Below are positions 33,211 through 42,634 of a stretch of DNA of 62,177 nt, piece by piece. The notes under the pieces were generated by a model. That model was not told the origin of the DNA, searched no databases, and saw only the letters and a program-made list of their open reading frames with translations. The position numbers and the translations under genes are program-made. The DNA comes from Candidatus Cryosericum terrychapinii. Its GTDB lineage: Bacteria; Caldisericota; Caldisericia; Cryosericales; Cryosericaceae. Position 1 is the first letter of the stretch. Each line of letters opens with the position of its first letter. The stretch lies in NCBI RefSeq assembly GCF_003570925.1, contig NZ_QXIS01000004.1:1-62177 (forward strand). The letters run 5' to 3'.

Positions 33211-35532
33211 CTACAAGGCGACCTGAGATATCACTGGCTCTCGAGACAGCATTGCCCGCAAATCTGCCAGACCACTGAGACCAAGAGCCTCCTCGATGGC
33301 AGAGTCCAGGGACGACCTCACCTCATCTTGGACTATCTGCGGAAGTGTCAGTAAGCTCTGATCTGCCATGCGGTCGCACGCATCACTCAAGATGAGCTTC
33401 TGCTTCTGGTTCAGTTTCCTGATATCCAGGACGGGTGTCAGTTCCAGCATTGGCTTCTTGAAGGACACCCAAGGTCCACGAGTCTCCTCGCGAAACGTCA
33501 ATAGAGAGACTATTCCAAGCGTGCTGTTGAGCCACGTCACGAGGCACTTGGCGAGAACGTCTTCTTGGTCTCCACGCAACACCATGGGCCACCATACATT
33601 GGAGAGAGCAGGTCGATCCAGCAGGACACAGACTACTCGAGTTGTGTACAGCCAAATCCTCTCGGACATCATCAGCCGGCCAGAACGAGGCCATATGTCC
33701 GAAGCTGCCCGTAGTTTTCGGCCGCTCGCGGGCGCTGAGAGAGGCTCGAGGTAGGCATTCGGACGCGAAACCATCGAGACATTGGTATCAGTCTTATGCC
33801 CCCAGAAAGCCGGATACTCCGTTTCGTGGCTTGCGAGGCGGAATGCATCGTGTACATCCCTTCTGTCTGGACCTAATAACGCAATATCGCCCATCGGACA
33901 CAGCGGAACGCTGGCATCCGTTGTCGACTTGGGCAGACACACGTGGCCATTGATGAGAGAATGTGCCACTCGTGTCAGTTCTGACTGAGCAAATGAACAC
34001 GGAAGCAACCATGTTGGCAGGCCTACCAACTCTCTTGATGCTATGGAGACGCATTGTCCAACGTCCCTGCCCCCAACAATGAGCGTTCCAGAACCCTGGC
34101 CCTGCCCTAGGTTGGCCGGTCTCGTTCTCTCAAGTGCGTTGGCGACGCCAAGGGCTTCCAGGCCGGTACGGGGATTGCGCCACAGGTTGACGCAGACGAC
34201 GTCGCCTTGCTGTCCGTTCTCCTCTTGACGCCTCTTGCGTGCGACGAGCATGACCTCGCTGAGGTCAGTGTTCTCGGAGAAGTTCCACCGCTCAGGATCA
34301 TGGCTAACAATGAGCGTTTCGAGCTCGTACTTCCGTGCCAGCAGTTGTCTCGTCCGTGACCAGGCAATACCAGACAACAAGGCCTTTGGAAGAACGAGAG
34401 CCATCCGTCCACCTTCTTTTACGGCCTTGTCTCCCAATGCTACAAAAACAGATCCCAGTCCAGCTGTACTGTTGAAGAGAGAGCCCGAACGCTGCGAGAT
34501 CTCCCTCAACTTCCTCTGCATCTCGCTACGTTGAGAGGCGGGGAGGCTCCCAAACAAGAGGTTTCCACCGGCACTGCGAGTGAAAGGAGGATTCATGACG
34601 CAGAGGTCGAGTGTGGGTCTTGTAACCACTTCCCGACTGACATCGCCACCACCTCCAACAACCTCGGCTGAACTGGCGCGTGGTGAGGCGGCAGAGACGG
34701 CAAACAGGTCAAGGCTGTACTCGATTTCTGGTCGCTCCAGAAACTCGATGCTTCCGAGCCTAGCATCTTCCCCTGCATTGTCGGATCCGAGGGGAAGGCA
34801 GTACAGGTGTGTCTTGTTGAAAGAGACGTCAGGAGAACGAAGTGCAAGCGTGGAGGCTGTCAGGTGTAGCGCTGAGGGAACCACGTCGTATCCGTAGAGT
34901 GTGTTCTCTATGAGATTCCGGTGCAGATGCCCCAGTCGCGGCATAATGCCCGATACTCCACAGGCTTCGACGAAGTTGTCAACTATCGACTCGGCGGCAG
35001 CCATGAGAAGCGTCCCTGTGCCAACCGCGAAATCGCCGACGCGGAACTCAGGGTCTCCGTCAAGGGTGCTCCAATTGACTCCCCAAATCGCAGGCCGGAG
35101 TGCCGTCTTCAACAGCAGCGTCGCTGCAGGTATTGAGGTGTAGTAGGTTCCTAGGTACTTTGCTTGCAATAGGAGTCGGTGGAAGATTCTTCCCATCAGA
35201 TCGTGCCTGAGCGCAGCCCTCTCTCCAACGATCTCAAGAGCTTTCTTCCCCATGGAGCGGATTGCCTCGGACACATCGTTGTTTGCTGGCAAGTCACGCA
35301 GCAGATCTCTCGAGACTGCGAAGATCGGCTTGTAGTCGATGCTGTCAAGAATGTAGGTCCAGTGGTCAACTAGTGCCGAAGGCAGGTCTGGACCATCAAT
35401 CAGACTGCGCAGGGGTTTAACCCTCTCGTCTTGCTCAGAGAGTACCTCCTGAAAGATCATCGCATTTGCGATAGTCAATCCAGCTATCTTGGCGATTGAC
35501 TCGTTCCGACCAAACGAACTCGCCGAAGCCAC
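33211..35532 (-). CDS. N6-adenine DNA methyltransferase, Type I/IIG-like
   Basis: This 773-residue protein has the gamma-class order of N6-adenine methyltransferases. The SAM-binding motif I is around DFAVGTGTLLMAA (about residue 167) and catalytic motif IV is NPPFTRSAGG (about residue 314). A helical region with LGTYYTSIPAATLLLK precedes motif I, as in Type I HsdM and Type II enzymes. The C-terminal half probably contains target recognition. I chose the GTG at 35530-35532, where GGGAGGAG lies 4 bases upstream; it starts one base after the stop of the nuclease gene. An ATG further upstream would overlap that gene by 150 bases. It should methylate adenine to protect host DNA. Confidence 0.88.
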   Translation of the reverse strand: MASASSFGRNESIAKIAGLTIANAMIFQEVLSEQDERVKPLRSLIDGPDLPSALVDHWTYILDSIDYKPIFAVSRDLLRDLPANNDVSEAIRSMGKKALEIVGERAALRHDLMGRIFHRLLLQAKYLGTYYTSIPAATLLLKTALRPAIWGVNWSTLDGDPEFRVGDFAVGTGTLLMAAAESIVDNFVEACGVSGIMPRLGHLHRNLIENTLYGYDVVPSALHLTASTLALRSPDVSFNKTHLYCLPLGSDNAGEDARLGSIEFLERPEIEYSLDLFAVSAASPRASSAEVVGGGGDVSREVVTRPTLDLCVMNPPFTRSAGGNLLFGSLPASQRSEMQRKLREISQRSGSLFNSTAGLGSVFVALGDKAVKEGGRMALVLPKALLSGIAWSRTRQLLARKYELETLIVSHDPERWNFSENTDLSEVMLVARKRRQEENGQQGDVVCVNLWRNPRTGLEALGVANALERTRPANLGQGQGSGTLIVGGRDVGQCVSIASRELVGLPTWLLPCSFAQSELTRVAHSLINGHVCLPKSTTDASVPLCPMGDIALLGPDRRDVHDAFRLASHETEYPAFWGHKTDTNVSMVSRPNAYLEPLSAPASGRKLRAASDIWPRSGRLMMSERIWLYTTRVVCVLLDRPALSNVWWPMVLRGDQEDVLAKCLVTWLNSTLGIVSLLTFREETRGPWVSFKKPMLELTPVLDIRKLNQKQKLILSDACDRMADQSLLTLPQIVQDEVRSSLDSAIEEALGLSGLADLRAMLSREPVISQVAL

Positions 35533-35533
35533 C

Positions 35534-36136
35534 CTACTCCTCCCGCTCGTTCCTGCTGTCTGGAGGCTCCCCAATCCCGAGGGTGCGAGCACACCTTTCC
35601 AGAACCGCTTGGTGGGGGAGGACAGAGCGTGCAAACCTCGCAATCCCATCCTCGAGAACAACCACAGCACGGACAACGACATCCTCTTTCACGAGATCCT
35701 CAAAGGCTCGGTGGAAGAGACTTTGTAGGAAATCGATGTTGCCTGTCTGCCAGACAGCTGGTTCGTCAGGAAGAGCATTGACTTCAGTCACGACGCAGAC
35801 ACGGAAATCGGCGGTCTTGAGAGCCTTTCCCAGCTCCTTCAGGCTACCAACTGTCCGGAGACTCGCCGGATAGATCAAACCGACAGCAATGTGAGCTAGA
35901 CCCACTTCAACTCGCTGGCGTGCGTTTTGCTCTACCTCGCGCATGGCGTTGGCTTTGTCGTCAACTTTCCCTTCAATCACTACTCCTAACCCGTTGAATC
36001 GCAGGAATACGTCGGGCATGTTCCTGCGTGCATGAAGCGAGAATATTGTCTCGGGAAGCGTGACTTCGCCCCGTTCAGCAAGCAAACGGGCAAGCTCGAC
36101 GTTCAGAACTTCCTCTCGAAATCCCGTATCTCCCAT
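35534..36136 (-). CDS. PD-(D/E)XK nuclease-like protein, probable restriction subunit
   Basis: This 200-residue protein carries a convincing PD-(D/E)XK active site: MPDVFLRF (Pro41-Asp42) followed 12 residues later by VVIEGKVDDK (Glu55, Lys57). Length fits a minimal endonuclease domain. It is the first gene of the leftward unit and is directly joined to the adenine methyltransferase, so the two probably form a restriction-modification system. The ATG is at 36134-36136 with GGGGTG upstream. Alternative roles, such as a repair or targeting nuclease, cannot be excluded. Confidence 0.75.
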   Translation of the reverse strand: MGDTGFREEVLNVELARLLAERGEVTLPETIFSLHARRNMPDVFLRFNGLGVVIEGKVDDKANAMREVEQNARQRVEVGLAHIAVGLIYPASLRTVGSLKELGKALKTADFRVCVVTEVNALPDEPAVWQTGNIDFLQSLFHRAFEDLVKEDVVVRAVVVLEDGIARFARSVLPHQAVLERCARTLGIGEPPDSRNEREE

Positions 36137-36951
36137 AATTCACACCCCAACGCCTTTCTTGTGCTGCTAGCACGCAGTGACAACACACTACCACGAGTCA
36201 CAGTCTTCGCAAGATCCCGCGATGTGGACACGGCAGAGGTGACGAGTCGCCCCTGGGCGGCCGCGGGGTTGCCAGCGCCGACATGTCATGCCCGTCCCAT
36301 CTGGACCTACTCCTGTACCCAATGATCTGCCAGACTGTGAGTGCACTGCGAACTGTTGCTGTGTTCTGGCAATCTACTGAAGCTTGGCCCATGAAGGCCG
36401 CTTCAGCGGTTGTCGCAAGTCCTCTCGCTGCTAACTGAATAGCCTCTCCCCGAGACGCATCGCGACCATCGGGGGCCGGCCGCTGTTCAGTCCGAGGCTT
36501 TGCTGCAGTGTTGCTGCTGAGAGAGGCTGTGGCCTCGGCAGTTCTCGGTGCGACACGAATGCAACGAGACCGTCTACACCTTGGACGTCCTTCCTAGGGA
36601 CGCGATCTAACCCCATCCACTCGACCTGAACCACGGTCTGAACGAGCAACATAGGGATTCTGACCATGGCTGGTCAATGCCTAGTACTGGAGGTAGGCCG
36701 ATGTCTCTGTCCGAGAGGAACATCGTTTCTTGAATCTATAGCCCTTCTGTACCAGACTACTCCCGGAAGACGAAATGTCTGTTGGAAGGGCGAGATGTCC
36801 TGGCTTAAGGGTTTGTTTGGAAACATGCAACATTCAATGGGAGGGGCCATATCATGGTTTCGAAGAAGTGACGTTCTGGGAGGAGTGGAGGGGGCAAGAA
36901 GGCCGCGCAAGACGAGCCGAATACACCCAGGCAATTGTTGCAGGCGGAGGC
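36137..36951. other. 815-base gap between nuclease and HEPN genes
   Basis: No frame with a good start and recognisable content is found. A 78-codon minus frame (36431-36667) is the most protein-like (VVQVEWMGLDRVPRKDVQGV) but has no clear ribosome-binding site. The promoter of the nuclease operon should lie near 36140-36250. Confidence 0.4.
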
Positions 36952-37326
36952 TCAGCTTTTCTTCAGTACCTTGAGCAGAGTCGTCGCTCTTTGTATCGCA
37001 ATCGGAGCCATGGTAACAGCACCATCAACTTCTTCATCATAGTCGCAGGCGTTTCGCCAATTGCGTAGCATCTCCAAGTCAGCAGCCACGCAGGACATGC
37101 CATGCTTGGTGAATTGCTTCCGGACCCCGTCATGGTCACGAAAGCTATTCCCGGGAGTGAGTCCGTACCTATCCATGGCGTAGAGCTTGCACTCACAGAA
37201 GGCTGCATAGTATGCTTTGCTGGTCGCTGCCCGTACACACGCCTCAGCCACCTCCGCATCATCACTATTGACAAGCTGGTCCGCCAGTTTCAGGAAGTCA
37301 CTCCAGGAAAAGGGCATCGTACTCAC
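36952..37326 (-). CDS. HEPN-like protein
   Basis: This 124-residue all-helical protein shows the N-terminal pattern ATSKAYYAAFCECKLYA, typical of HEPN domains, and a C-terminal motif LRNWRNACDYDEEVDGA. HEPN proteins often act as RNases or as partners of nucleotidyltransferases in toxin-antitoxin and defence systems. The usual R-X4-6-H active-site histidine is replaced here by the RN..CDY pattern, seen in a subset of HEPN families, so catalysis is uncertain. The GTG at 37324-37326 overlaps the stop of a short upstream frame (GTGA); an ATG three codons later is an alternative. Confidence 0.65.
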   Translation of the reverse strand: MSTMPFSWSDFLKLADQLVNSDDAEVAEACVRAATSKAYYAAFCECKLYAMDRYGLTPGNSFRDHDGVRKQFTKHGMSCVAADLEMLRNWRNACDYDEEVDGAVTMAPIAIQRATTLLKVLKKS

Positions 37327-37421
37327 TCTATGGGCGCAAAATCAGTGGAGACGAGGAGAAACCCTGCGTTGCTCTCGAAGAGAGCGTTGCAGAGCGACCC
37401 AACCCTATCGACGAGGTCCAT
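37323..37421 (-). CDS. Possible 32-residue frame coupled to the HEPN gene
   Basis: ATG at 37419-37421 opens a frame (MDLVDRVGSLCNALF, then ESNAGFLLVSTDFAPIE) that ends in TGA overlapping the HEPN start. There is no clear ribosome-binding site. It may be the truncated remains of a partner gene. Confidence 0.25.
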   Translation of the reverse strand: MDLVDRVGSLCNALFESNAGFLLVSTDFAPIE

Positions 37422-37941
37422 GAAGTCTGCGCTGCAGGCTTATCTGGAGTGAGGCGGCGGCGCGATGGTCTTCATGTAGCATTGGAGGCTCAGCGTCCCA
37501 TGGAGAGATGCCGGAGCCTTGGTCTGATGCTTGTCGACGGGTCATCCGGCGGCATCCGTGAACACGCGAGGCTATTTCCCGGGTTCCAGCTACGACATTG
37601 GGTGTCGCGTCCGAGAAGAGAGGTATGCCCGAAACACGACTCGGCGCGACATCTGCAGTTGAGTCGCGCCATCTGCGAATCATCTGCCACATTCTCCCCA
37701 ACAACTTTTCTGTCGCGTTGGCTGTCCAGAGAGCCAGCAATAAACATAGGTGCTTGCTCTTCCGCCTAGGGGAGAGTCTCCTTGTCAACGTACACTCATG
37801 CGAGGAGGCAAAGTCGCGACATTTCGTGGCTGCAAGCCCGCATAGTTGCTTGGGGCAGTGGAAACGCCACGACACAGCGCTCCCGTCATGCCAGCTTCAT
37901 GTCATAGGCAGGTAGGCCCTATCACTGCCTGGGCGAATCAC
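37422..37941. other. 520-base gap without an assignable gene
   Basis: Open frames exist on both strands (for example 37598-37915 plus and 37405-37875 minus) but they lie over each other and none shows a family motif or a good start site. I see nothing definite here. Confidence 0.4.
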
Positions 37942-38985
37942 CTAGTTTCTTCGCTGGACTCGAAGAATCGATGCAACCAGTCCCGAATAGGGCTCAAGCG
38001 AATCGTCCAATACGCGTAGGTTGAAAGTGTCTACGCCTCCTGTTTGACTGTCAAGGGACATGTTGAATGCCTCCACGCTCGCAAAGGCATGCGGTCGGGA
38101 ATCCTTATGTTCTACTACGATTACATCTCCAGCTGGAACCCCCATGACTTCCGCTGATGCTTGCGCCTTTACGATGAGGCCAGGACCTACCACGGTCGAA
38201 CCATCATATGTCACATCGATTATGTTCTTCTCGCTCAGAGCGGCGAGCTTCGAAGTAGCGAACTGCTGATACAGCAATTGCAGAGCGGTTTTGATTTGAG
38301 CTCTGAGACACAGCTCTCCAAAGGAGAACAGTGTCACCAGTCCTTCTGCATCTCTCTTTCTTCCCCTCTCAACAGTGTCACGCAGGTCGCTGGGGGCATC
38401 ATCGACGCCAGCCTTGCCTATGTTCATCTCCACTCCGTTTATGGTCCTCACAATAAGGTCCAATTCACCAACGAACATTGTTCTTGGGAGATCTGCCACG
38501 CTCCGCGCGACAATCTTCGCGGGTACGTCCTGCACGATGGCTTCAGCAAGTTCACGGATCGCATCGCGCAACGATTGGTCAAGTGGTCGTGCCGCAGCCC
38601 ACCAATTTGGATCTGCTCCGTAGTATGGACTTACTGTCGATGCCAGGTCTAGCCGGCCCCTGAAGACATCGCTAGCCACGTTCTTGACAATCCAGTTCAA
38701 TAGCTTGTGTGCTGTTGCCAACGCTCCAAGTTGGCCATCTGAGAGACCTGGGATTCGGATGTCAGTGTGTGCCTCCATGAAGACCTGACGCTGAAAGTGC
38801 ACTTCAAGATAACCTAGGAATTGCTTGTACCGACGCTGCGCCATATAGGACAGTGGTACTGTCGCGACATTGTCGGGTGGGCTCGCGGTCTCAAGCTGCT
38901 TCAGCACATCGAAAACGCCGTTTCGCAATTCCGTTCCCTTGACTATGTCGCAAACTTGGAATGCCACGGTCTTCACGCTACTCAT
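37942..38985 (-). CDS. Uncharacterised 347-residue protein in the accessory block
   Basis: I do not recognise this family. The protein is soluble and helical in its first two thirds (VPLSYMAQRRYKQFLGYLE; SDGQLGALATAHKLLNWIVK). Its last part is richer in strands (EKNIIDVTYDGSTVVGPGLI; VPAGDVIVVEHKDSRPHAFA). The ATG at 38983-38985 follows a purine-rich GAATAGGAGATAGGC. It lies 66 bases after the YaaC-like gene on the same strand, so the two may be one unit, perhaps a defence module. That is inference. Confidence 0.7.
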   Translation of the reverse strand: MSSVKTVAFQVCDIVKGTELRNGVFDVLKQLETASPPDNVATVPLSYMAQRRYKQFLGYLEVHFQRQVFMEAHTDIRIPGLSDGQLGALATAHKLLNWIVKNVASDVFRGRLDLASTVSPYYGADPNWWAAARPLDQSLRDAIRELAEAIVQDVPAKIVARSVADLPRTMFVGELDLIVRTINGVEMNIGKAGVDDAPSDLRDTVERGRKRDAEGLVTLFSFGELCLRAQIKTALQLLYQQFATSKLAALSEKNIIDVTYDGSTVVGPGLIVKAQASAEVMGVPAGDVIVVEHKDSRPHAFASVEAFNMSLDSQTGGVDTFNLRVLDDSLEPYSGLVASILRVQRRN

Positions 38986-39051
38986 GCCTATCTCCTATTC
39001 TTGTGAGGTGTGCTTCATGCCCGTGGTGGCCTGACATGGTCGCGTACGGTG

Positions 39052-40077
39052 CTAGATCTTGATGGCCTTGGGCTGTTCCCGCTCTGAGCCAAACTCGACC
39101 GAGTATCCCAATAGCTGGTTGAGTACGAGGTTTGGAAACGTCCTTCTGGTAACGTCGACGCACTTTGCGAAGACAAGCCTCTCGCCGGTGAAATCTGTCT
39201 TCACAAATGGATTCCAAAGCTCTGGGTGGTATCTGCTCAGGAAGCTAAGAGCAAAGGAAGTCATATAGAGCAAGATTTCCTGGATTGGAGCGGGATTGGC
39301 GTGCGTAGGTCCATGCCCTGTGCATAGAAAGAGAGATCCAGACACGGCTCGCAATGTAATGTCTGATCCACTGGATCTCCTGTACAGTACGATGCGGTGG
39401 CCACCCATGTTGACATCCTGAGGATCCAGATAGGCACTGGACAAGCCGGGAATTGCGTCCAGGGCTTCGGGCAACTGCGGGTATCTCTCGAGCAGTTCTG
39501 GCTCCACGCGATCGACGACAACGCGCCCATCCGTGCCCCTCGCAACAGGAATCAAACCCGGGAAAGATGCCCTATAGAAACCGTAGTACTCGTCATACAG
39601 GTCGGGTATACGTGCAAACAGCTCGCTCAATGTCCAATCGCCCAATCGACTGATATCCAGTTGTGGACAAAGGAGGTGGCCGAAGACTGACAATGCTCCT
39701 GTAGCACTCGCACTGGGGCAGATCGTGACATCTGCAAGATGTTCCGGTGGCCGATCCTTCGGGATCGGCAACATGGACATACCGTGTCCCTCGACTTCTA
39801 GGAGACTCCCAGCCATCATCTGGCACGCACCAGACAAGAGATTTGCCATGCCATAGTAGACGAGAAGCGGCGATGTGTAGAGCGAAGACGCGCTCGATGT
39901 GTGAAAGTACTCATATGCTTGCGAGAAAGCACCTGCAATGGCCGCTGGCAAGCTCTCTGGGCCACTGTGCCTTCTCCTCGACAGCTCCTTGGCAACGTTC
40001 AACTCATAGGAATACTGCATTAGCATTTCCCACTGTGTAGTTTCAGGATGCTCAGAGTAGACGGTTCGTTCGTCCAT
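39052..40077 (-). CDS. YaaC-like protein
   Basis: This protein of about 341 residues resembles the YaaC family. It has a helical first part with SSLYTSPLLVYYGMANLLSG, matching the family's PLLLYY-x-NL pattern, and a C-terminal part ending in SRYHPELWNPFV, then TDFTGERLVF. The function of YaaC proteins is unknown; they are scattered among accessory regions. I chose the ATG at 40075-40077, which has AAGGGGG upstream, over an ATG nine codons earlier. It is the first gene of a two-gene leftward unit. Confidence 0.68.
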   Translation of the reverse strand: MDERTVYSEHPETTQWEMLMQYSYELNVAKELSRRRHSGPESLPAAIAGAFSQAYEYFHTSSASSLYTSPLLVYYGMANLLSGACQMMAGSLLEVEGHGMSMLPIPKDRPPEHLADVTICPSASATGALSVFGHLLCPQLDISRLGDWTLSELFARIPDLYDEYYGFYRASFPGLIPVARGTDGRVVVDRVEPELLERYPQLPEALDAIPGLSSAYLDPQDVNMGGHRIVLYRRSSGSDITLRAVSGSLFLCTGHGPTHANPAPIQEILLYMTSFALSFLSRYHPELWNPFVKTDFTGERLVFAKCVDVTRRTFPNLVLNQLLGYSVEFGSEREQPKAIKI

Positions 40078-40417
40078 ACTGCCCCCTTCAGCGTCAGTTA
40101 CCAAGACAGCCGTGGTGTCACTTACTTTACTAGTGTAGCATCGTTAGGGAATTCCAGCCATGGAAGGGGGTCAGATAAGAAGGACGCCAAAGGGGCAAGA
40201 TGGAACATCGTCGTCATCAGTTGCGCGATTTCCGTTGGCGCGCCCATGCCGACATCGTCAAGCTTGCGAATTCCCTGAACAGTTAAGCTCCTGGGGTCTT
40301 CAGTCGACTTGTTTGTTCTGCTCCGTCTCGCTATGCGTGGCTTGCCATCGATGCCACGATATTGTTTGGAACTGGAGGAGTCGACACGTTTCCGATGCAG
40401 TCGTTGAAGGAGGCGAC

Positions 40418-40822
40418 ATGGCACGCAAACAGAGCAATCAGGAATACGCAGACGTAGTACTGCAAACCCTCTACGCGAAAGACATTGGAGCAAGAGCAAG
40501 AGGGATTGACGATCTTGTACGCCTAGCAAACTCCAGGCTTGACGGTGCGGACAAGCAAACTCTCCTGAACATCGTAGGATCCAAAGCAGGGCTGTTCGGA
40601 CAGGGACTCGTTGATTGTAGGCCTGCTGAGGGCGATGGAGCCATTTTCGGCATTCTGGATATCGAACTGACAGACGCCGGCCGTGCCCACGTCCGTGAAC
40701 AACAGTTGCCATCTCCCCGCAAGGTTCTTCCCCGTTGGCTCGCCGCAGGACTTATCTTCCTAGCTGGCGCAGTAGCCACAGCAGTAGTCGAATGGCTCGT
40801 CCGCAGATTGCTCGGCTCTTAG
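40418..40822 (+). CDS. Small tail-anchored membrane protein, unknown
   Basis: This 134-residue protein starts at ATG 40418 with GAAGGAGGC upstream. The N-terminal part is polar and helical (NQEYADVVLQTLYAKDIGA). The segment LLNIVGSKAGLFGQGLVD, followed by ILDIELTDAGRAHVRE, could be a small winged-helix or regulatory fold. A single C-terminal membrane span (LAAGLIFLAGAVATAVVEWL) is followed by a short basic end, so the protein is tail-anchored. No family is recognised. A strong terminator follows 30 bases later, so it is a single-gene unit. Confidence 0.7.
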   Translation: MARKQSNQEYADVVLQTLYAKDIGARARGIDDLVRLANSRLDGADKQTLLNIVGSKAGLFGQGLVDCRPAEGDGAIFGILDIELTDAGRAHVREQQLPSPRKVLPRWLAAGLIFLAGAVATAVVEWLVRRLLGS

Positions 40823-40852
40823 ACAGTCTCAATCGCGTCCGAGCTCACGAAA

Positions 40853-40890
40853 GCATTGCGGGCAGCCCTTTCTCTCGCTGCCCGCAATGC
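40853..40890 (+). terminator. Hairpin terminator after the tail-anchored protein gene
   Basis: GCATTGCGGGCAG and CTGCCCGCAATGC form a perfect 13-bp stem with a 12-base loop. The U-run is weak. Confidence 0.75.
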
Positions 40891-41190
40891 CTCTGAGTGG
40901 ACGCCCGCTAGCCCCAGTTAGACTCTGAAGACTCGAATACTCTGACGTATCGAGCGTCGAGTCGGGTATGCGTGCAGGCAACTCCCGGGTGCGTCTGAAC
41001 GTACACAACGCCCGCGGAGCGCGCCTAGCTGGTTCGCACTCTTTTCCCGAATAACCAAGCGAGCAGTCCTTGGTGGCTCTTGACCTTGTCCGAGTCGCCC
41101 TTCTAGCGGTTGACGTCGAGTTCTCATCTGGCAGAATGAAGGACAGTGCCTTCTTCTCAGCAACCTGGCGGCGAACGGGGCAGCCGAGTA

Positions 41191-41466
41191 CTATGCCAAC
41201 AGTCCCGGCTCCGACAGAGACTCTTCCACAGACAGGATGGCACTCTTGAATACGAGTATCGTCTCGTTGGTTCCAGTGTCGAGCTCGATGACGAGTGTTT
41301 CACCGTCAAAGCTGCCCAGTTTTCCTCTGGTAGGCCTGCCAACCACGAGTGTCACTTCAACATCCTTGCCCAGGAGCGCTATCAGCCATTTGGCTTGTGC
41401 GGAGTCACCATCCAACATCTCTTGAGCCAATCTCATCTCTTCTTTCCTGATTTCCTCTGGGTCCAT
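41191..41466 (-). CDS. Sm/Hfq-like protein
   Basis: This 91-residue protein has a helical N-terminus (about 1-30) and then an Sm-like fold. The Sm1-like part is GKDVEVTLVVGRPTRGKLGS followed by FDGETLVIEL. The Sm2-like part is ETILVFKSAILSV, which lines up with the VYKHAIS motif of Hfq. Hfq proteins form hexameric RNA-binding rings. The ATG at 41464-41466 has GGGAGG upstream; an upstream extension of the frame lacks similarity. It stands alone between accessory genes, so it may belong to a mobile element. The Sm assignment is by motif similarity only. Confidence 0.62.
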   Translation of the reverse strand: MDPEEIRKEEMRLAQEMLDGDSAQAKWLIALLGKDVEVTLVVGRPTRGKLGSFDGETLVIELDTGTNETILVFKSAILSVEESLSEPGLLA

Positions 41467-42577
41467 CTCTACCTCCCTCGCATACGCAGTGTCCTTCTGG
41501 ACAACTAACGTTGTCCGGCTTTTCGACGTTTTTCCCTGTGGAAGGCTGTCTTGCACTCGCGTTTGTTAGGAGTGACCAACACTAGCCTGTCGCAACCATG
41601 CATGCCTTAGTCACTGGCAGCTTCGCTGCAAGAGGCCTTGACAGCAGCCGTGTGGCTGGAACTGGCCGCAGTTGCAGAACTCCAGGCGTAGCTTGTGCAA
41701 GCCATTGCTGCACTTACGTTCAGAGCAGGAGGCACGCTGTCGTCCAGTTCAGACCCAGGGAACTCGCCAGACATGATGGAGTACATGAGTGTCACGAGAT
41801 CAAACAAAGGGGGAGAGAATAAGAGAGGGGGATTAGAATCTTTATGGGTTGCGGGCGTAGGACAGCGGTTCCTGATCATGGTTGTTCGTCTCGCGACAGG
41901 ATTTCACCGAGCTATCTGCAAGAGGAGATCTGGCGCGAGCACCAACCGGGGAACAACCGTATTCCGAACGGTGGTGAGTACGGGCGTGAACCAGCGCAAC
42001 CGTCTCCCACGGCAGGGGGAGTAGGTCGAAAACGCGGCCGGCCAAGCTCAAGTTAGACATTATCCACGGCCTTCTCACTCGCTTCTATGTTCCGCTACAA
42101 GAAGCGAAATACACTCGCTCGCGCCATAGTGATGGACTCGAGCCCCTAAGCCTCCAGTCGCTCCTACGGCTGACGCCTTCGTTCCTATCGAGACTCACTC
42201 TGTCCCCACGAAGAACAAGCGGGGGAATCTGCGAAACGAATCCCAACCCGACGGAGAAGCAACAATGTTGAAGGAATCGTGAACAAATGGCCGGTTATTC
42301 CTACCCACGGAAGCAAGCCTTTCGGAGGCGAAAAAGCTACCCAATTTGGCCGGGATTCGGGCACATTCTCGCAGCACATTCCGGGGGGACTTTGACCATC
42401 GGCACTAGGCCATGGTGGACAGGCTGGACAGCAGGTGCGTGGTTGGCACATACCGGATCCCTGTTGGTCACAACCGGACTCCAGACCCTCGACATATGTG
42501 AATACGTACTAATAAGACACTGAGCACGGCGCGCCATTGCTATCCATGACGTCCCGTACGCTGCACATGAGCAACGC
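41467..42577. other. 1.1-kb stretch before the iterons, mostly non-coding
   Basis: No well-supported gene is present. The best candidate is a 78-codon plus frame at 42287-42523 with WLAHTGSLLVTTGLQTLDI near its end. It has no clear ribosome-binding site. The rest contains short frames on both strands without recognisable content. It lies upstream of the replication-like module and may carry its left part. Confidence 0.4.
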
Positions 42578-42616
42578 CACGGGCCGTTGACACGGGCCGT
42601 TGACATGGGCCGTTGA
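42578..42616 (+). repeat. Three 13-bp direct repeats (iteron-like)
   Basis: CACGGGCCGTTGA occurs twice and CATGGGCCGTTGA once, head to tail without gaps. They lie about 20 bases upstream of a leader ORF and 70 bases before an ATPase gene. Such repeats are typical binding sites of initiator proteins or of autoregulators of mobile elements. Confidence 0.85.
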
Positions 42617-42634
42617 CCCCGAACGGAGGTATTC

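Noticed and set aside
37405-37875. A 156-codon minus-strand frame upstream of the HEPN gene.
   Set aside because: The composition is rich in Arg, Ser and Cys as in random frames, and no start signal is present.
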